A stretch of DNA of 64,000 nucleotides from Bombus terrestris (GCF_910591885.1 NW_025963624.1:124001-188000), one strand, 5' to 3'. Numbered from the stretch's first letter, positions 15,831 through 30,179 are shown. A program made the numbers and translations. Notes: generated from the sequence alone by a model not told the origin.

Positions 15831-16610
15831 GACCACGTGGGACAACGTGGGACAACGTGGGACAACGTGGGACAACGTGGGACAACGTGGGACAACGTGG
15901 GACAACGTGGGACAACGTGGGACAACGTGGGACAACGTGGGACACCGTTGGACATCGTTGGACACCGTGGGACACCGTGGGACAACGTGGGACAACGTGG
16001 GACAACGTGGGACAACGTGGGACAACGTGGGAAACCATGGAACAACGTGGGACAACGTGGGACACCGTTGGACATCGTTGGACAACGTGGGAGAACGTGG
16101 GACAACGTGGGACAACGTGGGACAACGTGGGACAACGTGGGACACCGTTGGACACCGTGGGACACCGTTGGACACCGTTGGACATCGTTGGACACCGTGG
16201 GACAACGTGGGACAACGTGGGACAACGTGGGACAACGTGGGACAACGTGGGACAACGTGGGACAACGTGGGACAACGTGGGACAACGTGGGACAACGTGG
16301 GACAACGTGGGACAACGTGGGACAACGTGGGACAACGTGGGACACCGTTGGACAACGTGGGACATCGTTGGACATCGTTGGACATCGTTGGACACCGTTG
16401 GACACCGTTGGACACCGTTGGACATCGTTGGACACCGTGGGACAACGTGGGACAACGTGGGACAACGTGGGACAACGTGGGACAACGTGGGACAACGTGG
16501 GACATCGTGGGACAACGTGGGACAACGTGGGACAACGTGGGACAACGTGGGACAACGTGGGACACCGTTGGACACCGTGGGACACCGTTGGACACCGTTG
16601 GACATCGTTG
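15831..16610. repeat. 0.78-kb segment shared with 43,650-44,420
   Basis: The gaccacgtgg unit at 15831, the U6 unit at 16031 and a U2-U1-three-U3 junction beginning at 16341 are spaced 200 and 310 bp apart. The same three marks with the same spacing occur at 43650, 43850 and 44160, an offset of 27,819 bp. A related but shorter version lies at 2321, 2511 and 2781. The segment therefore spread over tens of kilobases inside the array. Confidence 0.78.
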
Positions 16611-16920
16611 GACACCGTGGGACAACGTGGGACAACGTGGGACAACGTGGGACAACGTGGGACAACGTGGGACACCGTTGGACATCGTTGGACATCGTTG
16701 GACATCGTTGGACATCGTGGGACACCGTTGGACATCGTTGGACATCGTTGGACACCGTTGGACATCGTTGGACATCGTTGGACATCGTTGGACACCGTTG
16801 GACACCGTTGGACACCGTTGGACATCGTTGGACACCGTGGGACAACGTGGGACAACGTGGGACAACGTGGGACAACGTGGGACAACGTGGGACAACGTGG
16901 GACAACGTGGGACAACGTGG

Positions 16921-17270
16921 GACACCGTTGGACAACGTGGGACACCGTTGGACATCGTTGGACACCGTGGGACAACGTGGGACAACGTGGGACAACGTGG
17001 GACAACGTGGGACAACGTGGGACACCGTTGGACATCGTTGGACATCGTTGGACATCGTGGGACACCGTTGGACATCGTTGGACATCGTTGGACACCGTTG
17101 GACACCGTTGGACATCGTTGGACATCGTTGGACATCGTGGGACACCGTTGGACATCGTTGGACATCGTTGGACACCGTTGGACATCGTTGGACACCGTTG
17201 GACATCGTTGGACATCGTTGGACATCGTGGGACACCGTTGGACATCGTTGGACATCGTTGGACACCGTGG
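16921..17270. repeat. U2/U3-rich blocks before the 8.4-kb duplication
   Basis: Within this stretch 17,021-17,270 is almost all U2, U3 and U5. From 17,111 the order is U3 U3 U5 U2 U3 U3 U2 U3 U2 U3 U3 U5 U2 U3 U3, the same as the first 15 units of the 240-bp cassette found near 45.5, 49.1 and 63.6 kb, but here it ends early with U4. It is probably a truncated relative of that cassette. Confidence 0.75.
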
Positions 17271-20200
17271 GACAACGTGGGACAACGTGGGACAACGTGG
17301 GACAACGTGGGACAACGTGGGACAACGTGGGACATCGTGGGACAACGTGGGACAACGTGGGACAACGTGGGACAACGTGGGACAACGTGGGACAACGTGG
17401 GACAACGTGGGACAACGTGGGACAACGTGGGACACCGTTGGACATCGCTGGACACCGTTGGACATCGTTGGACACCGTGGGACAACGTGGGACAACGTGG
17501 GACAACGTGGGACACCGTTGGACACCGTTGGACACCGTTGGACACCGTTGGACATCGTTGGACACCGTGGGACAACGTGGGACAACGTGGGACAACGTGG
17601 GACATCGTGGGACAACGTGGGACAACGTGGGACAACGTGGGACAACGTTGGACATCGTTGGACACCGTTGGACACCGTGGGACAACGTGGGACAACGTGG
17701 GACAACGTGGGACAACGTGGGACAACGTGGGACAACGTGGGACAACGTGGGACAACGTGGGACAACGTGGGACAACGCGGGACAACGTGGGACAACGTGG
17801 GACAACGTGGGACAACGTGGGACATCGTGGGACAACGTGGGACAACGTGGGACAACGTGGGACAACGTGGGACAACGTGGGACACCGTTGGACATCGTTG
17901 GACACCGTTGGACATCGTTGGACACCGTGGGACAACGTGGGACAACGTGGGGAACCATGGAACAACGTGGGACAACGTGGGACAACGTGGGACAACGTGG
18001 GACAACGTGGGACAACGTGGGACACCGTTGGACATCGTTGGACACCGTGGGACACCGTGGGACAACGTGGGACAACGTGGGACAACGTGGGACAACGTGG
18101 GAAACCATGGAACAACGTGGGACACCGTTGGACATCGTTGGACAACGTGGGACAACGTGGGACAACGTGGGACAACGTGGGACAACGTGGGACAACGTGG
18201 GACACCGTTGGACACCGTGGGACACCGTTGGACACCGTTGGACATCGTTGGACACCGTGGGACAACGTGGGACAACGTGGGACAACGTGGGACAACGTGG
18301 GACAACGTGGGACAACGTGGGACAACGTGGGACAACGTGGGACAACGTGGGACAACGTGGGACAACGTGGGACAACGTGGGACATCGTGGGACAACGTGG
18401 GACAACGTGGGACAACGTGGGACAACGTGGGACATCGTTGGACACCGTTGGACGTCGTTGGACACCGTGGGACAACGTGGGACAACGTGGGACAACGTGG
18501 GACAACGTGGGACAACGTGGGACACCGTTGGACATCGCTGGACACCGTTGGACATCGTTGGACACCGTGGGACAACGTGGGACAACGTGGGACAACGTGG
18601 GACAACGTGGGACAACGTGGGACAACGTGGGACAACGTGGGACAACGTGGGACAACGTGGGACAACGTGGGACAACGTGGGACAACGTGGGACATCGTGG
18701 GACAACGTGGGACAACGTGGGACAACGTGGGACAACGTTGGACATCGTTGGACACCGTTGGACACCGTGGGACAACGTGGGACAACGTGGGACAACGTGG
18801 GACAACGTGGGACAACGTGGGACAACGTGGGACAACGTGGGACAACGTGGGACATCGTGGGACAACGTGGGACAACGTGGGACAACGTGGGACAACGTGG
18901 GACAACGTGGGACACCGTTGGACATCGTTGGACACCGTGGGACAACGTGGGACAACGTGGGACAACGTGGGAAACCATGGAACAACGTGGGACAACGTGG
19001 GACACCGTTGGACATCGTTGGACAACGTGGGACAACGTGGGACAACGTGGGACAACGTGGGACAACGTGGGACAACGTGGGACAACGTGGGACACCGTTG
19101 GACACCGTGGGACACCGTTGGACACCGTTGGACATCGTTGGACACCGTGGGACAACGTGGGACAACGTGGGACAACGTGGGACAACGTGGGACAACGTGG
19201 GACAACGTGGGACAACGTGGGACAACGTGGGACGACGTGGGACAACGTGGGACAACGTGGGACATCGTGGGACAACGTGGGACAACGTGGGACAACGTGG
19301 GACAACGTGGGACACCGTTGGACAACGTGGGACACCGTTGGACATCGTTGGACACCGTTGGACATCGTTGGACACCGTGGGACAACGTGGGACAACGTGG
19401 GACAACGTGGGAAACCATGGAACAACGTGGGACAACGTGGGACAACGTGGGACACCGTTGGACACCGTTGGACACCGTTGGACACCGTTGGACATCGTTG
19501 GACACCGTGGGACAACGTGGGACAACGTGGGAAACCATGGAACAACGTGGGACAACGTGGGACACCGTTGGACATCGTTGTACATCGTTGGACACCGTGG
19601 GACAACGTGGGACAACGTGGGACAACGTGGGACAACGTGGGACAACGTGGGAGAACGTGGGACATCGTGGGACACCGTTGGACACCGTGGGACAACGTGG
19701 GACAACGTGGGACAACGTGGGACATCGTGGGACAACGTGGGACAACGTGGGACAACGTGGGACAACGTGGGACAACGTGGGACACCGTTGGACACCGTTG
19801 GACACCGTTGGACACCGTTGGACATCGTTGGACACCGTGGGACAACGTGGGACAACGTGGGACAACGTGGGAAACCATGGAACAACGTGGGACAACGTGG
19901 GACACCGTTGGACATCGTTGGACATCGTTGGACACCGTGGGACAACGTGGGACAACGTGGGACAACGTGGGACAACGTCGGACAACGTGGGACAACGTGG
20001 GACATCGTGGGACAACGTGGGACAACGTGGGACAACGTGGGACAACGTGGGACAACGTGGGACACCGTTGGACACCGTGGGACACCGTTGGACACCGTTG
20101 GACATCGTTGGACACCGTGGGACAACGTGGGACAACGTGGGACAACGTGGGACAACGTGGGACATCGTGGGACAACGTGGGACAACGTGGGACAACGTGG

Positions 20201-20540
20201 GACAACGTGGGACATCGTGGGACAACGTGGGACAACGTGGGACAACGTGGGACATCGTGGGACAACGTGGGACAACGTGGGACAACGTGGGACAACGTGG
20301 GACACCGTTGGACACCGTTGGACACCGTTGGACACCGTTGGACATCGTTGGACACCGTGGGACAACGTGGGACAACGTGGGACAACGTGGGAAACCATGG
20401 AACAACGTGGGACAACGTGGGACACCGTTGGACATCGTTGGACATCGTTGGACACCGTGGGACAACGTGGGACAACGTGGGACAACGTGGGACAACGTGG
20501 GACAACGTGGGACAACGTGGGACATCGTGGGACACCGTTG

Positions 20541-20940
20541 GACACCGTGGGACAACGTGGGACAACGTGGGACAACGTGGGACAACGTGGGACAACGTGG
20601 GACAACGTGGGACAACGTGGGACAACGTGGGACAACGTGTGACAACGTGGGACAACGTGGGACATCGTGGGACAACGTGGGACAACGTGGGACAACGTGG
20701 GACAACGTGGGACAACGTGGGACAACGTGGGACAACGTGGGACAACGTGGGACAACGTGGGACAACGTGGGACAACGTGGGACAACGTGGCACAACGTGG
20801 GACAACGTGGGACACCGTTGGACATCGTTGGACAACGTGGGACAACGTGGGACAACGTGGGACAACGTGGGACAACGTGGGACAACGTGGGACAACGTGG
20901 GACAACGTGGGACACCGTTGGACACCGTTGGACATCGTTG
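20541..20940. repeat. Nested 0.4-kb tandem unit 1 inside the 8.2-kb copy A
   Basis: The order is U4, eight U1, a unit ending -gtgt (20631-20640), two U1, U5 at 20661, twelve U1, then cacaacgtgg at 20791 and a short U2-U3 pair. The same order begins again at 20,941. The t of -gtgt followed by gac forms a forward tga triplet at 20640-20642. Confidence 0.85.
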
Positions 20941-21320
20941 GACACCGTGGGACAACGTGGGACAACGTGGGACAACGTGGGACAACGTGGGACAACGTGG
21001 GACAACGTGGGACAACGTGGGACAACGTGGGACAACGTGTGACAACGTGGGACAACGTGGGACATCGTGGGACAACGTGGGACAACGTGGGACAACGTGG
21101 GACAACGTGGGACAACGTGGGACAACGTGGGACAACGTGGGACAACGTGGGACAACGTGGGACAACGTGGCACAACGTGGGACAACGTGGGACACCGTTG
21201 GACATCGTTGGACAACGTGGGACAACGTGGGACAACGTGGGACATCGTGGGACAACGTGGGACAACGTGGGACAACGTGGGACAACGTGGGACACCGTTG
21301 GACACCGTTGGACATCGTTG
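20941..21320. repeat. Nested 0.4-kb tandem unit 2 inside the 8.2-kb copy A
   Basis: This repeats 20,541-20,940: -gtgt at 21031-21040, U5 at 21061, cacaacgtgg at 21171. It is two U1 units shorter before the cacaac variant and has a U5 at 21241 that the first unit lacks. Both members of the pair exist again at 29,040 and 29,440, so this small duplication is older than the 8.4-kb one. Confidence 0.84.
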
Positions 21321-21760
21321 GACACCGTGGGACAACGTGGGACAACGTGGGACAACGTGGGACAACGTGGGACAACGTGGGACAACGTGGGACAACGTCG
21401 GACAACGTGGGACAACGTGGGACAACGTGGGACAACGTGGGACATCGTGGGACAACGTGGGACAACGTGGGACAACGTGGGACAACGTGGGACATCGTGG
21501 GACAACGTGGGACAACGTGGGACAACGTGGGACACCGTTGGACACCGTTGGACACCGTTGGACACCGTTGGACATCGTTGGACACCGTGGGACAACGTGG
21601 GACAACGTGGGACAACGTGGGACAACGTGGGAAACCATGGAACAACGTGGGACAACGTGGGACACCGTTGGACATCGTTGGACATCGTTGGACACCGTGG
21701 GACAACGTGGGACAACGTGGGAAAACGTGGGACAACGTGGGACACCGTTGGACATCGCTG
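21171..21760. repeat. 0.6-kb dispersed cassette, copy 1
   Basis: The cassette is defined by ordered rare variants: cacaacgtgg (21171), gacaacgtcg (21391), U6 (21631), gaaaacgtgg (21721) and gacatcgctg (21751). Distances between the first, second and last marks are 220 and 360 bp. Four other full copies are described separately. A partial form lacking the cacaac mark, with gacaacttcg in place of gacaacgtcg, lies at 8,551-8,910 and again at 14,381-14,740. Confidence 0.85.
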
Positions 21761-23700
21761 GACACCGTTGGACATCGTTGGGCACCGTGGGACAACGTGG
21801 GACAACGTGGGACAACGTGGGACAACGTGGGACAACGTGGGACAACGTGGGACAACGTGGGACAACGTGGGACAACGTGGGACAACGTGGGACAACGTGG
21901 GACAACGTGGGACAACGTGGGACAACGTGGGACATCGTTGGACATCGTTGGACATCGTGGGACACCGTTGGACACCGTTGGACACCGTTGGACATCGTTG
22001 GACATCGTTGGACATCGTGGGACACCGTTGGACATCGTTGGACATCGTTGGACACCGTTGGACATCGTTGGACACCGTGGGACAACGTGGGACAACGTGG
22101 GACAACGTGGGAAACCATGGAACAACGTGGGACAACGTGGGACACCGTTGGACATCGTCGGACAACGTGGGACAACGTGGGACAAGGTGGGACAACGTGG
22201 GACAACGTGGGACACCGTTGGACATCGTTGGACATCGTTGGACATCGTGGGACACCGTTGGACATCGTTGGACATCGTTGGACACCGTTGGACACCGTTG
22301 GACAACGTGGGACATCGTGGGACAACGTGGGACAACGTGGGACAACGTGGGACAACGTGGGACACCGTTGGACACCGTGGGACACCGTTGGACACCGTTG
22401 GACACCGTTGGACATCGTTGGACATCGTTGGACATCGTGGGACACCGTTGGACATCGTTGGACATCGTTGGACACCGTTGGACATCGTTGGACACCGTGG
22501 GACAACGTGGGACAACGTGGGACAACGTGGGAAACCATGGAACAACGTGGGACAACGTGGGAAACCATGGAACAACGTGGGACAACGTGGGACACCGTTG
22601 GACATCGTCGGACAACGTGGGACAACGTGGGACAACGTGGGACAACGTGGGACAACGTGGGACAACGTGGGACAACGTGGGACACCGTTGGACACCGTGG
22701 GACACCGTTGGACACCGTTGGACACCGTTGGACACCGTTGGACATCGTTGGACACCGTGGGACAACGTGGGACAACGTGGGACAACGTGGGAAACCATGG
22801 AACAACGTGGGACAACGTGGGACACCGTTGGACATCGTTGGACATCGTTGGACACCGTGGGACAACGTGGGACAACGTGGGAAAACGTGGGACAACGTGG
22901 GACACCGTTGGACATCGCTGGACACCGTTGGACATCGTTGGACACCGTGGGACAACGTGGGACAACGTGGGACAACGTGGGACAACGTGGGACACCGTTG
23001 GACATCGTTGGACAACGTGGGACACCGTTGGACATCGTTGGACACCGTGGGACAACGTGGGACAACGTGGGACACCGTTGGACACCGTTGGACATCGTTG
23101 GACACCGTGGGACAACGTGGGACAACGTGGGACAACGTGGGAAACCATGGAACAACGTGGGACAACGTGGGACACCGTTGGACATCGTTGGACAACGTGG
23201 GACAACGTGGGACAACGTGGGACAACGTGGGACAACGTGGGACAACGTGGGACAACGTGGGACAACGTGGGACACCGTTGGACACCGTGGGACACCGTTG
23301 GACACCGTTGGACATCGTTGGACACCGTGGGACAACGTGGGACAACGTGGGACAACGTGGGACAACGTGGGACAACGTGGGACAACGTGGGACAACGTGG
23401 GACAACGTGGCACAACGTGGGACAACGTGGGACACCGTTGGACATCGTTGGACAACGTGGGACAACGTGGGACAACGTGGGACAACGTGGGACATCGTTG
23501 GACAACGTGGGACAACGTGGGACAACGTGGGACAACGTGGGACAACGTGGGACAACGTGGGACACCGTTGGACACCGTTGGACATCGTTGGACAACGTGG
23601 GACAACGTGGGACAACGTGGGACAACGTGGGACAACGTGGGACAACGTGGGACAACGTGGGACAACGTGGGACAACGTGGGACAACGTGGGACAACGTGG

Positions 23701-24280
23701 CACAACGTGGGACAACGTGGGACACCGTTGGACATCGTTGGACAACGTGGGACAACGTGGGACAACGTGGGACAACGTGGGACAACGTGGGACAACGTGG
23801 GACAACGTGGGACAACGTGGGACACCGTTGGACACCGTTGGACATCGTTGGACACCGTGGGACAACGTGGGACAACGTGGGACAACGTGGGACAACGTGG
23901 GACAACGTGGGACAACGTGGGACAACGTCGGACAACGTGGGACAACGTGGGACAACGTGGGACAACGTGGGACATCGTGGGACAACGTGGGACAACGTGG
24001 GACAACGTGGGACAACGTGGGACATCGTGGGACAACGTGGGACAACGTGGGACAACGTGGGACACCGTTGGACACCGTTGGACACCGTTGGACACCGTTG
24101 GACATCGTTGGACACCGTGGGACAACGTGGGACAACGTGGGACAACGTGGGAAACCATGGAACAACGTGGGACAACGTGGGACACCGTTGGACATCGTTG
24201 GACATCGTTGGACACCGTGGGACAACGTGGGACAACGTGGGAAAACGTGGGACAACGTGGGACACCGTTGGACATCGCTG
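23701..24280. repeat. 0.6-kb dispersed cassette, copy 2
   Basis: Marks are cacaacgtgg 23701, gacaacgtcg 23921, U6 24151, gaaaacgtgg 24241 and gacatcgctg 24271, with spacing 220 then 350 bp. It is one unit shorter than copy 1 in its second half. An additional cacaacgtgg lies upstream at 23411. Confidence 0.85.
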
Positions 24281-27200
24281 GACACCGTTGGACATCGTTG
24301 GACACCGTGGGACAACGTGGGACAACGTGGGACAACGTGGGACAACGTGGGACAACGTGGGACATCGTGGGACAACGTGGGACATCGTTGGACACCGTGG
24401 GACAACGTGGGACAACGTGGGACAACGTGGGAAAACATGGAACAACGTGGGACAACGTGGGACAACGTGGGACACCGTTGGACACCGTTGGACACCGTTG
24501 GACACCGTTGGACACCGTTGGACATCGTTGGACACCGTGGGACAACGTGGGACAACGTGGGACAACGTGGGAAACCATGGAACAACGTGGGACAACGTGG
24601 GACACCGTTGGACATCGTCGGACAACGTGGGACAACGTGGGACAACGTGGGACAACGTGGGACAACGTGGGACACCGTTGGACACCGTGGGACACCGTTG
24701 GACACCGTTGGACACCGTTGGACATCGTTGGACACCGTGGGACAACGTGGGACAACGTGGGACAACGTGGGAAACCATGGAACAACGTGGGACAACGTGG
24801 GACACCGTTGGACATCGTCGGACAACGTGGGACAACGTGGGACAACGTGGGACAACGTGGGACAACGTGGGACAACGTGGGACAACGTGGGACAACGTGG
24901 GACACCGTTGGACACCGTGGGACACCGTTGGACATCGTTGGACACCGTGGGACAACGTGGGACAACGTGGGACAACGTGGGACAACGTGGGACAACGTGG
25001 GACAACGTGGGACAACGTGGGACAACGTGGGACAACGTGGGACAACGTGGGACAACGTGGGACATCGTGGGACAACGTGGGACAACGTGGGACAACGTGG
25101 GACAACGTGGGACACCGTTGGACAACGTGGGACACCGTTGGACATTGTTGGACACCGTGGGACAACGTGGGACAACGTGGGACAACGTGGGACATCGTGG
25201 GACAACGTGGGACAACGTGGGACAACGTGGGACAACGTGGGACAACGTGGGACAACGTGGGACACCGTTGGACACCGTTGGACACCGTTGGACACCGTTG
25301 GACATCGTTGGACACCGTGGGACAACGTGGGACAACGTGGGACAACGTGGGAAACCATGGAACAACGTGGGACAACGTGGGACACCGTTGGACATCGTTG
25401 GACATCGTTGGACACCGTGGGACAACGTGGGACAACGTGGGAAAACGTGGGACAACGTGGGACACCGTTGGACATCGCTGGACACCGTTGGACATCCTTG
25501 GACACCGTGGGACAACGTGGGACAACGTGGGACAACGTGGGACAACGTGGGACAACGTGGGACAACGTGGGACATCGTGGGACAACGTGGGACAACGTGG
25601 GACAACGTGGGACAACGTGGGACAACGTGGGACAACGTGGGACAACGTGGGACAACGTGGGACAACGTGGGACACCGTTGGACATCGCTGGACACCGTTG
25701 GACATCGTTGGACACCGTGGGACAACGTGGGACAACGTGGGACAACGTGGGACACCGTTGGACACCGTTGGACACCGTTGGACACCGTTGGACATCGTTG
25801 GACACCGTGGGACAACGTGGGACAACGTGGGACAACGTGGGACATCGTGGGACAACGTGGGACAACGTGGGACAACGTGGGACAACGTTGGACATCGTTG
25901 GACACCGTTGGACACCGTGGGACAACGTGGGACAACGTGGGACAACGTGGGACAACGTGGGACAACGTGGGACAACGTGGGACAACGTGGGACAACGTGG
26001 GACAACGTGGGACAACGTGGGACAACGCGGGACAACGTGGGACAACGTGGGACAACGTGGGACAACGTGGGACATCGTGGGACAACGTGGGACAACGTGG
26101 GACAACGTGGGACAACGTGGGACAACGTGGGACACCGTTGGACATCGTTGGACACCGTGGGACAACGTGGGACAACGTGGGACAACGTGGGACACCGTTG
26201 GACATCGTTGGACACCGTGGGACAACGTGGGACAACGTGGGACAACGTGGGACACCGTTGGACACCGTTGGACACCGTTGGACACCGTTGGACATCGTTG
26301 GACACCGTGGGACAACGTGGGACAACGTGGGAAACCATGGAACAACGTGGGACAACGTGGGACAACGTGGGACAACGTGGGACAACGTGGGACAACGTGG
26401 GACACCGTTGGACATCGTTGGACACCGTGGGACACCGTGGGACAACGTGGGACAACGTGGGACAACGTGGGACAACGTGGGAAACCATGGAACAACGTGG
26501 GACAACGTGGGACACCGTTGGACATCGTTGGACAACGTGGGACAACGTGGGACAACGTGGGACAACGTGGGACAACGTGGGACAACGTGGGACACCGTTG
26601 GACACCGTGGGACACCGTTGGACACCGTTGGACATCGTTGGACACCGTGGGACAACGTGGGACAACGTGGGACAACGTGGGACAACGTGGGACAACGTGG
26701 GACAACGTGGGACAACGTGGGACAACGTGGGACAACGTGGGACAACGTGGGACAACGTGGGACAACGTGGGACATCGTGGGACAACGTGGGACAACGTGG
26801 GACAACGTGGGACAACGTGGGACATCGTTGGACACCGTTGGACGTCGTTGGACACCGTGGGACAACGTGGGACAACGTGGGACAACGTGGGACAACGTGG
26901 GACAACGTGGGACACCGTTGGACATCGCTGGACACCGTTGGACATCGTTGGACACCGTGGGACAACGTGGGACAACGTGGGACAACGTGGGACAACGTGG
27001 GACAACGTGGGACAACGTGGGACAACGTGGGACAACGTGGGACAACGTGGGACAACGTGGGACAACGTGGGACAACGTGGGACATCGTGGGACAACGTGG
27101 GACAACGTGGGACAACGTGGGACAACGTTGGACATCGTTGGACACCGTTGGACACCGTGGGACAACGTGGGACAACGTGGGACAACGTGGGACAACGTGG

Positions 27201-27720
27201 GACAACGTGGGACAACGTGGGACAACGTGGGACAACGTGGGACATCGTGGGACAACGTGGGACAACGTGGGACAACGTGGGACAACGTGGGACAACGTGG
27301 GACACCGTTGGACATCGTTGGACACCGTGGGACAACGTGGGACAACGTGGGACAACGTGGGAAACCATGGAACAACGTGGGACAACGTGGGACACCGTTG
27401 GACATCGTTGGACAACGTGGGACAACGTGGGACAACGTGGGACAACGTGGGACAACGTGGGACAACGTGGGACAACGTGGGACACCGTTGGACACCGTGG
27501 GACACCGTTGGACACCGTTGGACATCGTTGGACACCGTGGGACAACGTGGGACAACGTGGGACAACGTGGGACAACGTGGGACAACGTGGGACAACGTGG
27601 GACAACGTGGGACAACGTGGGACAACGTGGGACAACGTGGGACAACGTGGGACATCGTGGGACAACGTGGGACAACGTGGGACAACGTGGGACAACGTGG
27701 GACACCGTTGGACAACGTGG

Positions 27721-27729
27721 TCACCGTTG
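27721..27729 (+). other. 9-bp unit: the single register break of the array
   Basis: The sequence here reads tcaccgttg where the aligned unit in the sister copy (19331-19340) is gacaccgttg, so ga is replaced by t. Before this point units start at positions ending in 1; after it they start at positions ending in 0, up to the end of the window. It makes a reverse-strand stop (tca at 27721-27723). A two-for-one base change is not a typical homopolymer read error, but an assembly or polishing artefact remains possible. Confidence 0.9.
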
Positions 27730-28949
27730 GACATCGTTGGACACCGTTGGACATCGTTGGACACCGTGGGACAACGTGGGACAACGTGGGACAACGTGGG
27801 AAACCATGGAACAACGTGGGACAACGTGGGACAACGTGGGACACCGTTGGACACCGTTGGACACCGTTGGACACCGTTGGACATCGTTGGACACCGTGGG
27901 ACAACGTGGGACAACGTGGGACAACGTGGGAAACCATGGAACAACGTGGGACAACGTGGGACACCGTTGGACATCGTTGTACATCGTTGGACACCGTGGG
28001 ACAACGTGGGACAACGTGGGACAACGTGGGACAACGTGGGACAACGTGGGAGAACGTGGGACATCGTGGGACACCGTTGGACACCGTGGGACAACGTGGG
28101 ACAACGTGGGACAACGTGGGACATCGTGGGACAACGTGGGACAACGTGGGACAACGTGGGACAACGTGGGACAACGTGGGACACCGTTGGACACCGTTGG
28201 ACACCGTTGGACACCGTTGGACATCGTTGGACACCGTGGGACAACGTGGGACAACGTGGGACAACGTGGGAAACCATGGAACAACGTGGGACAACGTGGG
28301 ACACCGTTGGACATCGTTGGACATCGTTGGACACCGTGGGACAACGTGGGACAACGTGGGACAACGTGGGACAACGTCGGACAACGTGGGACAACGTGGG
28401 ACATCGTGGGACAACGTGGGACAACGTGGGACAACGTGGGACAACGTGGGACAACGTGGGACACCGTTGGACACCGTGGGACACCGTTGGACACCGTTGG
28501 ACATCGTTGGACACCGTGGGACAACGTGGGACAACGTGGGACAACGTGGGACAACGTGGGACATCGTGGGACAACGTGGGACAACGTGGGACAACGTGGG
28601 ACAACGTGGGACATCGTGGGACAACGTGGGACAACGTGGGACAACGTGGGACATCGTGGGACAACGTGGGACAACGTGGGACAACGTGGGACAACGTGGG
28701 ACACCGTTGGACACCGTTGGACACCGTTGGACACCGTTGGACATCGTTGGACACCGTGGGACAACGTGGGACAACGTGGGACAACGTGGGAAACCATGGA
28801 ACAACGTGGGACAACGTGGGACACCGTTGGACATCGTTGGACATCGTTGGACACCGTGGGACAACGTGGGACAACGTGGGACAACGTGGGACAACGTGGG
28901 ACAACGTGGGAGAACGTGGGACATCGTGGGACACCGTTGGACAACGTGG

Positions 28950-29349
28950 GACAACGTGGGACAACGTGGGACAACGTGGGACAACGTGGGACAACGTGGG
29001 ACAACGTGGGACAACGTGGGACAACGTGGGACAACGTGGGACAACGTGTGACAACGTGGGACAACGTGGGACATCGTGGGACAACGTGGGACAACGTGGG
29101 ACAACGTGGGACAACGTGGGACAACGTGGGACAACGTGGGACAACGTGGGACAACGTGGGACAACGTGGGACAACGTGGGACAACGTGGGACAACGTGGC
29201 ACAACGTGGGACAACGTGGGACACCGTTGGACATCGTTGGACAACGTGGGACAACGTGGGACAACGTGGGACAACGTGGGACAACGTGGGACAACGTGGG
29301 ACAACGTGGGACAACGTGGGACACCGTTGGACACCGTTGGACATCGTTG
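28950..29349. repeat. Nested 0.4-kb tandem unit 1 inside the 8.4-kb copy B
   Basis: Counterpart of 20,541-20,940: -gtgt unit at 29040-29049 and cacaacgtgg at 29200. The U4 that opens the copy-A version is U1 here, following gagaacgtgg, U5 and U2. Confidence 0.83.
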
Positions 29350-29740
29350 GACACCGTGGGACAACGTGGGACAACGTGGGACAACGTGGGACAACGTGGG
29401 ACAACGTGGGACAACGTGGGACAACGTGGGACAACGTGGGACAACGTGTGACAACGTGGGACAACGTGGGACATCGTGGGACAACGTGGGACAACGTGGG
29501 ACAACGTGGGACAACGTGGGACAACGTGGGACAACGTGGGACAACGTGGGACAACGTGGGACAACGTGGGACAACGTGGCACAACGTGGGACAACGTGGG
29601 ACACCGTTGGACATCGTTGGACAACGTGGGACAACGTGGGACAACGTGGGACAACGTGGGACAACGTGGGACAACGTGGGACAACGTGGGACAACGTGGG
29701 ACAACGTGGGACACCGTTGGACACCGTTGGACATCGTTGG
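29350..29740. repeat. Nested 0.4-kb tandem unit 2 inside the 8.4-kb copy B
   Basis: Counterpart of 20,941-21,320: -gtgt unit at 29440-29449 and cacaacgtgg at 29580. The U5 seen in copy A at 21241 is absent and one extra U1 is present. Confidence 0.83.
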
Positions 29741-30179
29741 ACACCGTGGGACAACGTGGGACAACGTGGGACAACGTGGGACAACGTGGGACAACGTGGG
29801 ACAACGTGGGACAACGTCGGACAACGTGGGACAACGTGGGACAACGTGGGACAACGTGGGACATCGTGGGACAACGTGGGACAACGTGGGACAACGTGGG
29901 ACAACGTGGGACATCGTGGGACAACGTGGGACAACGTGGGACAACGTGGGACACCGTTGGACACCGTTGGACACCGTTGGACACCGTTGGACATCGTTGG
30001 ACACCGTGGGACAACGTGGGACAACGTGGGACAACGTGGGACAACGTGGGAAACCATGGAACAACGTGGGACAACGTGGGACACCGTTGGACATCGTTGG
30101 ACATCGTTGGACACCGTGGGACAACGTGGGACAACGTGGGAAAACGTGGGACAACGTGGGACACCGTTGGACATCGCTG
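29580..30179. repeat. 0.6-kb dispersed cassette, copy 3
   Basis: Marks are cacaacgtgg 29580, gacaacgtcg 29810, gaaaacgtgg 30140 and gacatcgctg 30170. Spacing is 230 then 360 bp. This is the copy-B partner of the cassette at 21,171. Confidence 0.85.

Larger units (their letters stand above)
1331..15840. repeat. Zone 1 of gaccacgtgg units (CCACGTGG palindrome)
   Basis: Ten units gaccacgtgg start at 1331, 2321, 3741, 5851, 7191, 9781, 11691, 13011, 15691 and 15831. The a-to-c change at base 4 turns the unit core into the perfect palindrome CCACGTGG, which contains CACGTG, the E-box/G-box core bound by bHLH and bZIP factors. Most lie two U1 units after a U2-U3-U4 triplet, so they descend from one founder context. 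I infer no regulatory role; there is no gene here to regulate. Confidence 0.8.
17331..25570. repeat. 8.2-kb segmental tandem duplication, copy A
   Basis: Rare landmarks are gacatcgctg 17441, gacaacgcgg 17771, gacgtcgttg 18451, tacatcgttg 19581, -gtgt units ending at 20640 and 21040, gacaaggtgg 22181, gacattgttg 25141 and gacatccttg 25491. All recur in order in 25,571-33,990. The offset grows from 8,240 to 8,419 bp, so copy B gained about 180 bp, almost all in 10-bp steps. Private changes include gacgacgtgg at 19231, ggaaccatgg at 17951 and gaaaacatgg at 24431. Confidence 0.9.

Noticed and set aside
27721..27729. Insertion site of a mobile element at the register break
   Set aside because: There is no inserted sequence or target-site duplication; only ga is replaced by t relative to the sister copy.
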